From contig NZ_LN831029.1 in NCBI RefSeq assembly GCF_001457475.1, forward strand, positions 4,960,001 to 5,024,000: a DNA stretch of 64,000 bases. The letters run 5' to 3'. The stretch comes from Achromobacter xylosoxidans. GTDB lineage: Bacteria > Pseudomonadota > Gammaproteobacteria > Burkholderiales > Burkholderiaceae_B. A model generated the notes under the pieces. It saw only the letters and a list, made by a program, of their open reading frames with translations. It was not told where the DNA came from and made no database searches. Shown one piece after another: positions 34,221-42,207 of this stretch. A program made the translations under genes and the position numbers. The stretch's first letter is position 1. The number at the start of each line of letters is the position of its first letter.

Positions 34221-35972
34221 ATGGCTGCAGTCATCAACACCAACTATCTGTCGCTGGTTGCGCAGAACAACCTGAACAAGTCCCAATCTGCATTGGGCAC
34301 CGCCATCGAACGCCTGTCGTCGGGCCTGCGCATCAACAGCGCCAAGGATGATGCCGCGGGCATGGCGATTTCCAATCGCTTCACCTCGAACGTCCGAGGC
34401 CTGACCCAGGCTTCGCGCAACGCCAACGACGGCATTTCGCTGGCGCAGACGACGGAAGGCGCAGCCTCCGAAGTCACCACCCACCTGCAACGTGTTCGCG
34501 AACTGACGGTGCAAGCCGCCAACGGCAGCTACTCGCAAGAACAGCTCGACTCCATCCAGGACGAAATCAAGCAGCGCATGGCGGACATCGACCGCATCTC
34601 CGAGCAGACCGACTTCAACGGCGTGAAGGTCCTGTCGGCCAACGCCGCGCCGCTGACGCTGCAGGTCGGCGCCAATGATGGCGAAACCATCACCCTGAAC
34701 CTTTCGGAAATCAGCGCCAAGACGCTCGGTCTGAACGGTTTCAACATCAACGGCAAGGGTGTCGTGGACAACGCAGTGGCCAAGGTCAACGACATGACGG
34801 GCCCGAACGTCGCCGGCGTGGCCGGCCAGCCCAACCAATACGACGTCACCACCAAGAACACCAGCGCGTCGACCACCGACGTGCTGAGCAAGCTGACCAA
34901 CGGCAATACCGTTATTGTCCAAGGCGCGACGACGGCAGACGACGTCACCTACACGTACGACGCTGCGGCGGGTAATTTCACCTACAACAAGAACGACTCG
35001 GCCACCAACGTCGCCACGGCGATCACGAGCAAGATCGGCTCCACGCCGGCCACCGCCACGTACAAGAACAGTACGCAGGAAGTCAGCATCCAGATCGCCT
35101 CCGACGGCAAGATCACCAATGCCGCAGGCGCCGTGCTGTTCTGGGACACCAAGGGCAACCTGTCGGAAACCGACGCTGGCGGTACCTGGAACCAGGCCAC
35201 CGTGACCACCATGACGACCTATATGGGCACGGCGACCACCGCCCCAGGTGCACAATTGAGCATCAACGGCACTACGTACAAGGTACCAGCAACGGGTACT
35301 GCCGGCATTCAGCACAACGCCACCGCCACAACCGAGGAGTTGGTCGGCGCCGTTGGGAAAATGGCCACGGGCAAAAACACAACCATCACCTTGGGCTCGG
35401 GCGTACTGAGCGCGACCATCACGGTAAATAACACGGGCCTCGTGCAAGCGGGCGGTACAAACCTGTACCTGGATTCCAATCAGGAACTGACGAAAACTTC
35501 CAAGATCGTCCAGCGCTTCGAATTCGACCAGCTCTCAAGCAAGATCCAAGCTATCACGGGCGGCGACACGTACACGACGGCTGGCACCACGGACACCGCC
35601 ACCGGCGTGGATCCCAACGCTAACAGCCTCGGCAAGCAGTTGTTCATCAACAGCGCTGGGAAGATGACGTTCGAAACCACCAGCAAGGGCGACAAGACCG
35701 CCGATCCGCTCAAGACGCTGGACGCCGCCTTCAACGTGCTGAACAAGTTGACCGGTGAACTGGGCGCGGTGCAGAACCGTCTGGAATCGACCATCGCCAA
35801 CCTGAACAACGTGATCAACAACCTGTCCGGCGCCCGCTCGCGCATCCTGGACGCCGACTACGCCACGGAAGTGTCGAACATGTCGCGCGCCCAGATCCTG
35901 CAACAGGCCGGCACGTCGGTCCTGGCGCAGGCCAACCAGGTGCCGCAGACGGTGCTGTCGCTGCTGCGTTGA
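34221..35972 (+). CDS. fliC: flagellin
   Basis: A 583-residue flagellar filament subunit exported by the flagellar type III system. The conserved N-terminal D0/D1 region (AAVINTNYLSLVAQNNLNKS, ERLSSGLRINSAKDDAAGMA, RELTVQAANG) and C-terminal D1/D0 region (SRILDADYATEVSNMSRAQI, VLSLLR) are intact. The central variable part is large (roughly residues 180-480, Thr/Ala/Asn-rich), so the protein is well above the 390 or so residues usual in Bordetella. AGGAG lies 7 bases before the ATG. No other flagellar gene lies in the window. Confidence 0.95.
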   Translation: MAAVINTNYLSLVAQNNLNKSQSALGTAIERLSSGLRINSAKDDAAGMAISNRFTSNVRGLTQASRNANDGISLAQTTEGAASEVTTHLQRVRELTVQAANGSYSQEQLDSIQDEIKQRMADIDRISEQTDFNGVKVLSANAAPLTLQVGANDGETITLNLSEISAKTLGLNGFNINGKGVVDNAVAKVNDMTGPNVAGVAGQPNQYDVTTKNTSASTTDVLSKLTNGNTVIVQGATTADDVTYTYDAAAGNFTYNKNDSATNVATAITSKIGSTPATATYKNSTQEVSIQIASDGKITNAAGAVLFWDTKGNLSETDAGGTWNQATVTTMTTYMGTATTAPGAQLSINGTTYKVPATGTAGIQHNATATTEELVGAVGKMATGKNTTITLGSGVLSATITVNNTGLVQAGGTNLYLDSNQELTKTSKIVQRFEFDQLSSKIQAITGGDTYTTAGTTDTATGVDPNANSLGKQLFINSAGKMTFETTSKGDKTADPLKTLDAAFNVLNKLTGELGAVQNRLESTIANLNNVINNLSGARSRILDADYATEVSNMSRAQILQQAGTSVLAQANQVPQTVLSLLR

Positions 35973-35995
35973 TCACGCAATAGCGCCTGGCCCAC

Positions 35996-36035
35996 GCGGC
36001 CTCCGGTCATCGCACTGGCGACGACCGGAGGCCGC
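35996..36035 (+). terminator. hairpin after flagellin
   Basis: Perfect 13-bp stem GCGGCCTCCGGTC (35996-36008)/GACCGGAGGCCGC (36023-36035), 14-nt loop, between the convergent flagellin and chemoreceptor genes. No U-tract, so probably a Rho-assisted or bidirectional end. Confidence 0.65.
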
Positions 36036-36090
36036 GCCGCGTCCGCGCATCAAAACGGCGCCAAGGCCCGCGCCCTTTCGGAACTTGGGG

Positions 36091-37581
36091 TCACGCGCCC
36101 GCCAGCGTCAACGCGGCGGATGGCGGCCGCGCGCCCGGCGCGGCCACGGCATCGGCCGATGGGTCGGCTTGCAGGCGGAACACTTCCACCGCCCGCAGCA
36201 AGGCCGCCGCCTGCGATTGCTGCGCGGTCGAGGCGCGAGCGGCCTGGGCCACCTCGGACGCGGTCTCGCGGACCAGCTCATCCATGTTGGACACCGCCAG
36301 GTTTACCGCGTCGATATCCGCGCTCTGGGTTTGTCCCGCCTCGCCGATCTGGCCGACGATGCGCGCCGCCTGGTCGATGCTGGACACCACCTCGCGGATC
36401 ACCCCAGCCGCGTGATCGGCCTGGCGAAACCCCTCGCTGGTCTTGTGCAGGGAACCTCCGATCAACGTGCGAATGTCGCGCGCCGCGCTGGCGCTGCGCT
36501 GCGCCAGCGCCCGGACCTCGGTGGCCACCACCGCGAAGCCGCGCCCGCTCTCACCGGCGCGCGCCGCCTCCACCGCCGCGTTCAGCGCCAGGATATTGGT
36601 CTGGAACGCAATGCTGTCGATCAGGCCGATGATTTCCGAGATCTTTTTCGACTCCTGCTGGATTTCGCCCATCATGGTCGCCACGCCCGCCACGGCGGCG
36701 CTGCCCGCGTCGACGGTCTGGCGCGCCTGGTCGGTCAGTTGCCGCGCCTGCTGCGCGCGCGCGGCGTTGTCATGGACATTGGCCGCCAGGTCGCGCATCG
36801 ACGCGGCGGTACGCGCCAGCGATTCGGCCTGCGTGCCCGCGTGCGCGTCGAGCTGCTGATTGCCCTGCATCATCTCGCTCAAGGCGACGGATAGCGACGT
36901 CGCGGTCGCCCGCACCTCGCTCATGGTCCGATGCACCGCGTCCATGGTGGTCTTGAAACTGCGGCCCAGGTCGCTGTGCATGCCCTGCCCGTCGAACCGC
37001 AGGTCGAACACGCCGACTTCGCGCCCGATGTGCGCGCTGAGCCGGGCCAGTTCTTCGGCGGCGACGCCGGCCCGTTCCATCTTCCAGGCCAGCCACCCCA
37101 GCGCGGCGGCCTGCACCACCACGTAGGTGGCATGCAACAGCACCATGCCCAGGCTGGGCTCGGTAAAGCAGATGGTCCCGTATCCCCACTGCTGCAGGAA
37201 ATTGAAGGACAGGTGATGCACCGCGATCACCAGCGCCGCGCACAGGATGGCGCGCCAGTCGCGATACGCCAGCAGCAGCGAGAGCAGGACGAAGATGCCG
37301 AAGTGGATTTCGGTCATGCCGGACATCAGGTGGATGTGCAGCGCGGCCAGCACCATCAGTCCACAGGCCACGGCCAGGCGCGTGGCCAGGCGCCCGGGCA
37401 ACCAGAGAATCAGCAACGAAGGAATGCCGGCGGCCAAGCCGCCGACGACGAGGGCGGCGGCCCAACGACCGTACTGCGGCGCCATGCACAGGCCAACGAT
37501 GAACAGCAGCCAAAGCAGGGGCAACATCGCGCGGTCGGTCCGGCGGTACGAATCTTGCAACAAGCGGCTTGCGGTGCGCAT
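36091..37581 (-). CDS. methyl-accepting chemotaxis protein with multi-helix membrane sensor
   Basis: A 496-residue chemoreceptor. Instead of a periplasmic domain, the first 165 or so residues form about six membrane helices (MLPLLWLLFIVGLC, AALVVGGLAAGIPSLLILWL, FGIFVLLSLLLAYR, ILCAALVIAVHHLSF), with an in-membrane HH pair. The signalling domain carries [20 protein letters not shown] and ends EVFRLQADPSADA. There is no standard HAMP domain. The start at 37581 is preferred because GAGGA precedes it; a GTG at 37653 is possible. Convergent with flagellin, so both may belong to the motility regulon. Confidence 0.9.
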   Translation of the reverse strand: MRTASRLLQDSYRRTDRAMLPLLWLLFIVGLCMAPQYGRWAAALVVGGLAAGIPSLLILWLPGRLATRLAVACGLMVLAALHIHLMSGMTEIHFGIFVLLSLLLAYRDWRAILCAALVIAVHHLSFNFLQQWGYGTICFTEPSLGMVLLHATYVVVQAAALGWLAWKMERAGVAAEELARLSAHIGREVGVFDLRFDGQGMHSDLGRSFKTTMDAVHRTMSEVRATATSLSVALSEMMQGNQQLDAHAGTQAESLARTAASMRDLAANVHDNAARAQQARQLTDQARQTVDAGSAAVAGVATMMGEIQQESKKISEIIGLIDSIAFQTNILALNAAVEAARAGESGRGFAVVATEVRALAQRSASAARDIRTLIGGSLHKTSEGFRQADHAAGVIREVVSSIDQAARIVGQIGEAGQTQSADIDAVNLAVSNMDELVRETASEVAQAARASTAQQSQAAALLRAVEVFRLQADPSADAVAAPGARPPSAALTLAGA

Positions 37582-37838
37582 GGGTCGGTCCTCGGGCACG
37601 GGAAGCGCGACGGTGCGTCGCGGGTGCGCCGACCCACGGATACGGGACAGCACACCAGCTCGATTTTGATAGATAAATTTCAGTTTGTGAATATTTATTC
37701 CATATTATTTTCTCGACCAGCGACAAGTCCCAGCACCCGGTCCAAGTCGCGGACAGGCGTCCGGCGCGCCCTGGACCGGACTGTCCTGCGCGAAAACCCT
37801 GACCCACCCGACGCGTGGCAAGGCTGTTCCACAAATAG

Positions 37839-37850
37839 TTAACATGTTAA
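37839..37850. promoter_or_regulatory. 12-bp palindrome upstream of Bug gene
   Basis: TTAACATGTTAA is a perfect palindrome in the 365-bp divergent gap between the chemoreceptor and the Bug gene, 97 bp before the latter. Candidate operator; the regulator is unknown. Confidence 0.4.
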
Positions 37851-37859
37851 AAATAACGC

Positions 37860-37884
37860 GTTGGTCCGTAAGAGTTGGTCCGTA
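37860..37884 (+). repeat. paired direct repeat GTTGGTCCGTA
   Basis: GTTGGTCCGTA occurs at 37860-37870 and 37874-37884, a 14-bp period, just after the TTAACATGTTAA palindrome. Reads as a second regulatory element of the Bug gene promoter. Confidence 0.5.
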
Positions 37885-37946
37885 TCACCTCGCCACAAGC
37901 AGCGTTCTTCCACGTTCGACAAGCACACAGAGACAACGAGGTTCCC

Positions 37947-38912
37947 ATGCATCCCTACGCGAAGCGCCTGCTGGCGCTGGCCACCCTGTCGCTGGCCGCC
38001 ACGGCCCAGGCCCAGTCCTGGCCCACCCAACCCATCCGCTGGATCGTGCCCTACCCTGCCGGCGGCGGCACCGACGTGCTGGCCCGCACGGTCGTCAGCG
38101 GCCTGGAGAAACCGCTGGGCCAGACGGTGGTGGTGGAGAATCGCCCCGGCGCCGCCACCATCGTGGGCGCCACCGCGATCGCCGAATCGGCGCCGTCGGG
38201 CTACGTGCTCGGCTCGGCCGACATCGCCACCCTCGCCTTCAACCCGGCGCTCTACAACAGCCTGACCTACGACCCGTCGAAATTCACCTACATCGGCGGG
38301 CTCGCCAGGTTTCCCATGATGCTGGCGGTGAACGCGGGCTCCGCCTACAAAACCCTGGACGATGTGCTGCAGGCGGCCAGGAAGCACCCCGGCAAATTGA
38401 CGGCCTCTTCGGCCGGCACCGGTTCGCCGCACCATCTGGCGCTGGAACTGTTCAAGCAGCGCACCGGCGCGGACATCCTGCACGTGCCCTACAAGGGCGC
38501 CGCGCCCGCCATCCAGGACCTGTTGGGCAATCAGGTGGACCTGATGTTCGTGGACCTCACCAGCGCCCTGCCCAACATCAAGGCAGGCAAGCTGCGCATC
38601 CTGGCCACCGCCACGCCGCAGCGGCTGAGGGATCTTCCCGACGTTCCGACCATGGCCGAACAGGGGGTCAAGGACTACACCGTCTATTCCTGGCAGGGCG
38701 TGGTCGGCCCGAAAGGCCTGCCCGAGGCGGTCACGAAGAAGCTGTCGGCCGAGTTGCAGGCCGCGATCAGAACGCCCGCCATGACGCAGAAGATGGCCGA
38801 CATCGGCGTCCAGCCCATGCCGATGTCCGCGGAGGAATTCCGCGCCTATGCGGAGCAGGAGCGCCAGAACTGGGCGGAAGTGATCCGCAAGGCCGGCATC
38901 AAGCGGGAGTAA
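37947..38912 (+). CDS. Bug-family TTT substrate-binding protein
   Basis: A 321-residue periplasmic binding protein of the Bug (tripartite tricarboxylate transporter receptor) family, abundant in Alcaligenaceae. Signal peptide to TAQAQS, then WPTQPIRWIVPYPAGGGTDV, ENRPGAATIVGA, DILHVPYKGAAPAIQDLLG and PDVPTMAEQGV, the standard landmarks. GAGG precedes the ATG. No TctA/TctB membrane genes are adjacent, as is usual for Bug proteins. Ligand probably a carboxylate. Confidence 0.92.
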   Translation: MHPYAKRLLALATLSLAATAQAQSWPTQPIRWIVPYPAGGGTDVLARTVVSGLEKPLGQTVVVENRPGAATIVGATAIAESAPSGYVLGSADIATLAFNPALYNSLTYDPSKFTYIGGLARFPMMLAVNAGSAYKTLDDVLQAARKHPGKLTASSAGTGSPHHLALELFKQRTGADILHVPYKGAAPAIQDLLGNQVDLMFVDLTSALPNIKAGKLRILATATPQRLRDLPDVPTMAEQGVKDYTVYSWQGVVGPKGLPEAVTKKLSAELQAAIRTPAMTQKMADIGVQPMPMSAEEFRAYAEQERQNWAEVIRKAGIKRE

Positions 38913-39061
38913 CGCGACAGGACGGCCGCGACAGGACGGCCGGCGCGCAGCGCCGGCCCAAGCGAAGCGACTGCGCCCAGGCTTGAGCGAATGGATTGAT
39001 TCCGACGGTTCCGCCGACGCCAGCGGTTCTACAATGCCGCTATCTTTTCGGGAGTCTTTCC

Positions 39062-39679
39062 ATGCTCGGTGTCACTGACTATGGCGCGTTCGTACTCGCT
39101 TTCATCATGCTGCTGATCATCCCCGGACCCGGCAACTTCGCCCTGCTCACGGCCACGGGCAAGGGCGGCATCAAGGCCGGACTGGCCGCCACCTGCGGCG
39201 TGATCCTGGGCGACCAGGTGTTGATGTGGCTCGCGGTGGCCGGCGTGTCGGCCCTGCTGGCGGCCTATCCCACCGCGTTCCATATCGTGCAGTGGGCGGG
39301 CGCCGCATACCTGGCCTGGCTCGGCGTGCAGATGATGCGCAGCAAACCCGGCGCCCCGCCGCGTCCGAGCCGCATGGACAACGGCCACTACCTGCGCCAG
39401 ACCGCGATGATCACCTTGCTCAACCCCAAGGCGATCATGTTCTACATGGCGTTCTTCCCGCTGTTCATCGACCCGGTCAGGCACCAGGGCCTGGTGACCT
39501 TCGCCTTCATGGCGGTCACGGTGGCGGCGCTGACCTTCCTGTATGGGTTGGTCGCGGTGCTGCTGACGCACCATCTGGCGCAACGCATGCGCGCCAACCC
39601 GCGCGTGGCCAATCTGCTGGAACGGCTGGCGGGAGTGTTCCTGCTGGGATTTGCGGTGAAGCTGGCGGCGATTCGTTAG
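39062..39679 (+). CDS. LysE family amino-acid exporter
   Basis: A 205-residue inner-membrane translocator of the LysE/RhtB family with about six membrane segments. The signature IIPGPGNFALLTATGKGGI in the first loop and ITLLNPKAIMFYMAFFPLFI in the fourth segment are diagnostic. GGGAG lies just upstream. A perfect bidirectional terminator follows. Substrate unknown, likely a neutral or hydrophobic amino acid. Confidence 0.92.
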   Translation: MLGVTDYGAFVLAFIMLLIIPGPGNFALLTATGKGGIKAGLAATCGVILGDQVLMWLAVAGVSALLAAYPTAFHIVQWAGAAYLAWLGVQMMRSKPGAPPRPSRMDNGHYLRQTAMITLLNPKAIMFYMAFFPLFIDPVRHQGLVTFAFMAVTVAALTFLYGLVAVLLTHHLAQRMRANPRVANLLERLAGVFLLGFAVKLAAIR

Positions 39680-39696
39680 GATTGGAACCGGGAGCA

Positions 39697-39736
39697 CCCG
39701 AAAAAAAGCGCCATGCATCGGCGCTTTTTTTTCGGG
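39697..39736. terminator. bidirectional Rho-independent terminator
   Basis: Arms 39697-39712 (CCCGAAAAAAAGCGCC) and 39720-39736 with a 7-nt loop. A-run on one side and T-run on the other, so it serves both the LysE gene (plus) and the small lipoprotein gene (minus). Confidence 0.92.
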
Positions 39737-39743
39737 CGGAAGA

Positions 39744-39896
39744 TCAGCAGTTGCCCTTCTTGGCCTGCCCCGGAGGACAGAAGCCGCCGCCGCCACCGCC
39801 ACGGTGCGGGTCGACGATCACGGCGCCGTCCGGTGTGTACACCGCACAGCCCGTCAGCAGGGAGGCGACGATCGCCAGGCTACAGAGAATTTTCAT
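39744..39896 (-). CDS. small Gly/Cys-containing lipoprotein
   Basis: A 50-residue lipoprotein. Signal sequence MKILCSLAIVASLLTGC with lipobox LTGC (lipidated Cys17), then AVYTPDGAVIVDPHRGGGG and a C-terminal FCPPGQAKKGNC with two Cys that could pair. It stops 8 bases from a perfect terminator shared with LysE. The Pro-Gly-Gln-Ala-Lys-Lys-Gly end resembles a tail seen on small beta-proteobacterial lipoproteins; function unknown. Confidence 0.8.
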   Translation of the reverse strand: MKILCSLAIVASLLTGCAVYTPDGAVIVDPHRGGGGGGFCPPGQAKKGNC

Positions 39897-39979
39897 GTCA
39901 AAACACGGAGTCCAAAGTGCGCCCAGTGTATTTCGGCTCCCTGAAACAAGGGTCTAGCGGCGGTTACCAGTCGTATTTC

Positions 39980-40345
39980 TGTTGGTTTGCACTGAAAACT
40001 GACCCGGCGTTTGCATCGAAAACTGACCCAGCCCTAATTTGATTGGGTCAGGGTTGCTACAGATTTGGCTGTTTTACGCTCCTTTTTGGGCTGTGTGCTG
40101 CTGTTTTTGAATCGGTAGCTGTCGTTGCCGGTGTCGACGATGTGGCAGTGGTGGGTGAGTCGGTCGAGCAAAGCGGTCGTCATTTTTGCGCCCCCAAATA
40201 CGTTTGCCCATTCAGCGAAGCTGAGACTGGTGATGATGATGAGGCTTCTGTGCTCGTAGAGCTTGCTGATGAGGTGGAACAGCAACGCGCCGCCGGCTTG
40301 GCTGAATGGCAGATACCCGAGTTCGTCGAGAATCATAACGTGCGA
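39980..40345 (-). mobile_element. IS21-family element remnant
   Basis: Only the istB-proximal end remains. The terminal region begins TGTTGG and holds two IS21-style repeats, TTTGCACTGAAAACTGACCC (39986-40005) and TTTGCATCGAAAACTGACCC (40010-40029), 24 bp apart. The istB coding sequence breaks off at about 40345 and istA is absent. Confidence 0.8.
40034..40336 (-). pseudogene. istB: IstB ATPase C-terminal fragment
   Basis: The last 100 residues of the IS21 transposition helper ATPase: [20 protein letters not shown] (Walker B region), [20 protein letters not shown] and [20 protein letters not shown]. The Walker A half, about 150 residues upstream, is missing; the frame is lost near 40345, where prophage-like sequence begins. 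Non-functional. Confidence 0.88.
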
Positions 40346-40375
40346 GATAATTCAAATTCCGGGTGGCTTTTTGTT

Positions 40376-40403
40376 GCCCCGCTAGTCGCATGGACAGCGG
40401 GGC
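40376..40403. terminator. hairpin after the lipoprotein gene
   Basis: GCCCCGCT (40376-40383)/AGCGGGGC (40396-40403), 12-nt loop, starting 7 bases beyond the stop of the minus-strand lipoprotein gene. No U-tract on that strand, so the terminator role is tentative. Confidence 0.45.
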
Positions 40404-40409
40404 TTCAGC

Positions 40410-41066
40410 CTACTCGTACTTGTGCAAGAGGACCAACGCGCTACCGTTCTCGACGGCAGACTTCGCGGACACGTCCGACAGCGTCACTAGGAATGACCCG
40501 TTCGCCTTGGAGGTCAGATTGCTGTACACGACTGGCGCCTGGTCAATGAACACGGCGACTGCCGAGAACGGGAACTCTTTCCCCGTGTCGTTCTTGACCT
40601 TGATCGCGAATTTCAGATCCAACTTGCCAACGGGCGATTTCCTTTGCGCGTTATTGATCTTTGCCTTGATCGCGTTAGGAACGCCCACCGATAGCAATCC
40701 CTTCTCGTTCGAGATGAGATTGATATGGGAATTCGAAGCCAGCTTCCCATCCATGTCTTTATCGAGAACGATAGGAAGGGAGAACCGCGCGAACGAGTCG
40801 AACCCCTTGCTGTAGCACTCCTCATACTTCGCATCCGAAAAGATCCCTGGGACTGCTTGCTGAACGTCTACCAAGATCTCCGAAGGCTGGCGCGAGTCTT
40901 CATGGCTCTGGCAGGCGGGCACCTCCACCAGCAGATTGCCGGCAACCTGCTTAGTCGGCGACTTCAGCAGATCGGTCAGGTTGACCTCAGTTTCGACAGT
41001 CGTCTTGCAGCCGGCCACCATTGCCACGCACAGCACCGCCAACGCGACCTTTCCCGTCCTTTTCAT
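40410..41066 (-). CDS. phage-associated lipoprotein (DUF7424-like)
   Basis: A 218-residue lipoprotein: signal KRTGKVALAVLCVAMVAGC with lipobox VAGC, then KTTVETEVNLTDLLKSPTKQ, CYSKGFDSFARFSLPIVLDK and a C-terminal SFLVTLSDVSAKSAVENGSA. It resembles phage-carried lipoproteins that I recall as DUF7424; the family label is from memory. It has its own promoter region (41067-41240) and may be a lysogenic-conversion gene. The start is the ATG at 41066, where the signal sequence begins. Confidence 0.72.
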   Translation of the reverse strand: MKRTGKVALAVLCVAMVAGCKTTVETEVNLTDLLKSPTKQVAGNLLVEVPACQSHEDSRQPSEILVDVQQAVPGIFSDAKYEECYSKGFDSFARFSLPIVLDKDMDGKLASNSHINLISNEKGLLSVGVPNAIKAKINNAQRKSPVGKLDLKFAIKVKNDTGKEFPFSAVAVFIDQAPVVYSNLTSKANGSFLVTLSDVSAKSAVENGSALVLLHKYE

Positions 41067-41244
41067 TGCTTCTCCTGAATGGTGAGGGGCCAAGGCCCCA
41101 GGTAGTGCCCCTACTTTAACAATTTCAGACAATTCATGTCCGTTGGTTGCGGCACACAGGCGGGCCCCGCTCTGCATCGTTACAACCTCACATGCTAGTT
41201 TTTCTTGTGGCACATTACGTCCATGCGCTGCAGATTTAGCGCCG

Positions 41245-41646
41245 CTACAAGCCCTCGGCCTCGTACCCAAGCGAGAGGACGTTACCGCCACAAAGTCGGG
41301 TGTCCAAGTTGTGCCGCAGGCCCGTGAAGGTGTACGAGACTCGGCGATTGCGCGTCCTGATGAACTTCTCACCGATCTCGAAATAGGCGTCCAGCCACGG
41401 CACGGAACGGATGGCCTGCTTGACCTCCTCCATCGAGGAGTCTTCCAGGCTGTTCATGTATTCCCGGCCGCACAGGATCACACCCGACACGCCGGCCTGA
41501 GCGAACATGTACGCCCGCACCGCCGTCATCAGGGCGAAGCTGCGCGTCTTTGCACTACCACGGCCACCTCTTGCCGCCCCGGACCGCGCCGGCCCAGAGA
41601 ACACCGGGATTAGCTTAGGGGGGAGTTGGATTTCAGCCGTCGTCAC
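41245..41646 (-). pseudogene. phage terminase large subunit, 3'-truncated
   Basis: 133 codons from the N-terminus of a TerL. GTG start at 41646 overlaps the TerS stop. Readable homology covers the ATPase start (VFSGPARSGAARGGRGSAKT, the Walker A-like RGGRGSAKT) to YTFTGLRHNLDT, after which the frame gives an unrelated tail (RLCGGNVLSLGYEAEGL) and stops. The nuclease domain and all head/tail genes beyond are deleted; the junction is near 41300. Confidence 0.82.
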
Positions 41647-42052
41647 CTGGCGCAACCAATTGGATCGTAGCGGGCATGGTGGGGATGGGGCCGCCGTTCG
41701 GGCCGGAATGCTCGATGACTTGCTTGTCCATCCCCAGCAGCTTGGCTTTGCCCATCGTGGCGGCAACAGCGGCGGACGACTGAGCCGTCTCCGCAGTCAG
41801 CGCGGCTTGGCGAGCCTCTTCCAGCTCGAGCAGAAGGTCATCCACGGTCAGCTTGTGGCGTTCAGCGTGACCGGCCTGCAGTTCCGCGACCCTTGCCGTA
41901 ATCTTGCCGTTGTCCAGAAGCTCCTTCGCCTTTCGGTTGACGGAGTCCGGTTTCATCTTCCCGGCGTTGTAGGCGCGCCGGTATGCCTCGGAAGCATTGC
42001 CCGTCTCCACATAAGCAAGGGCAAAGGCCTCCTGCTTTGGAGTCAGGGCCAT
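41633..42052 (-). CDS. phage terminase small subunit
   Basis: A 139-residue TerS. N-terminal DNA-binding helix-turn-helix in MALTPKQEAFALAYVETGNA with SEAYRRAYNAGKM, a central coiled oligomerisation region (LTVDDLLLELEEARQAALTA), and a C-terminal tail rich in Pro and Gly that normally contacts TerL. Intact but useless without a full TerL. The start is at 42052, where the family motif begins. Confidence 0.88.
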   Translation of the reverse strand: MALTPKQEAFALAYVETGNASEAYRRAYNAGKMKPDSVNRKAKELLDNGKITARVAELQAGHAERHKLTVDDLLLELEEARQAALTAETAQSSAAVAATMGKAKLLGMDKQVIEHSGPNGGPIPTMPATIQLVAPGDDG

Positions 42053-42207
42053 GTCGAATCTCAAGGAAATGGATTTGATTGATCTCGCGGACCCGCCGCC
42101 TCAAACGATCCTGTAACTCTTCGGGACCAGTGACCGCTTTACCAGGAAGCGCGGGACACGTAAGTGAAAGCTACAAATGAAATAAACTAGGCTCAGGAGG
42201 AGAACCT

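Noticed and set aside
40361..40368. GGGTGGCT as left attachment site of the island
   Set aside because: Eight bases only, too short to separate from chance, and no longer match to the tRNA-His end was found.
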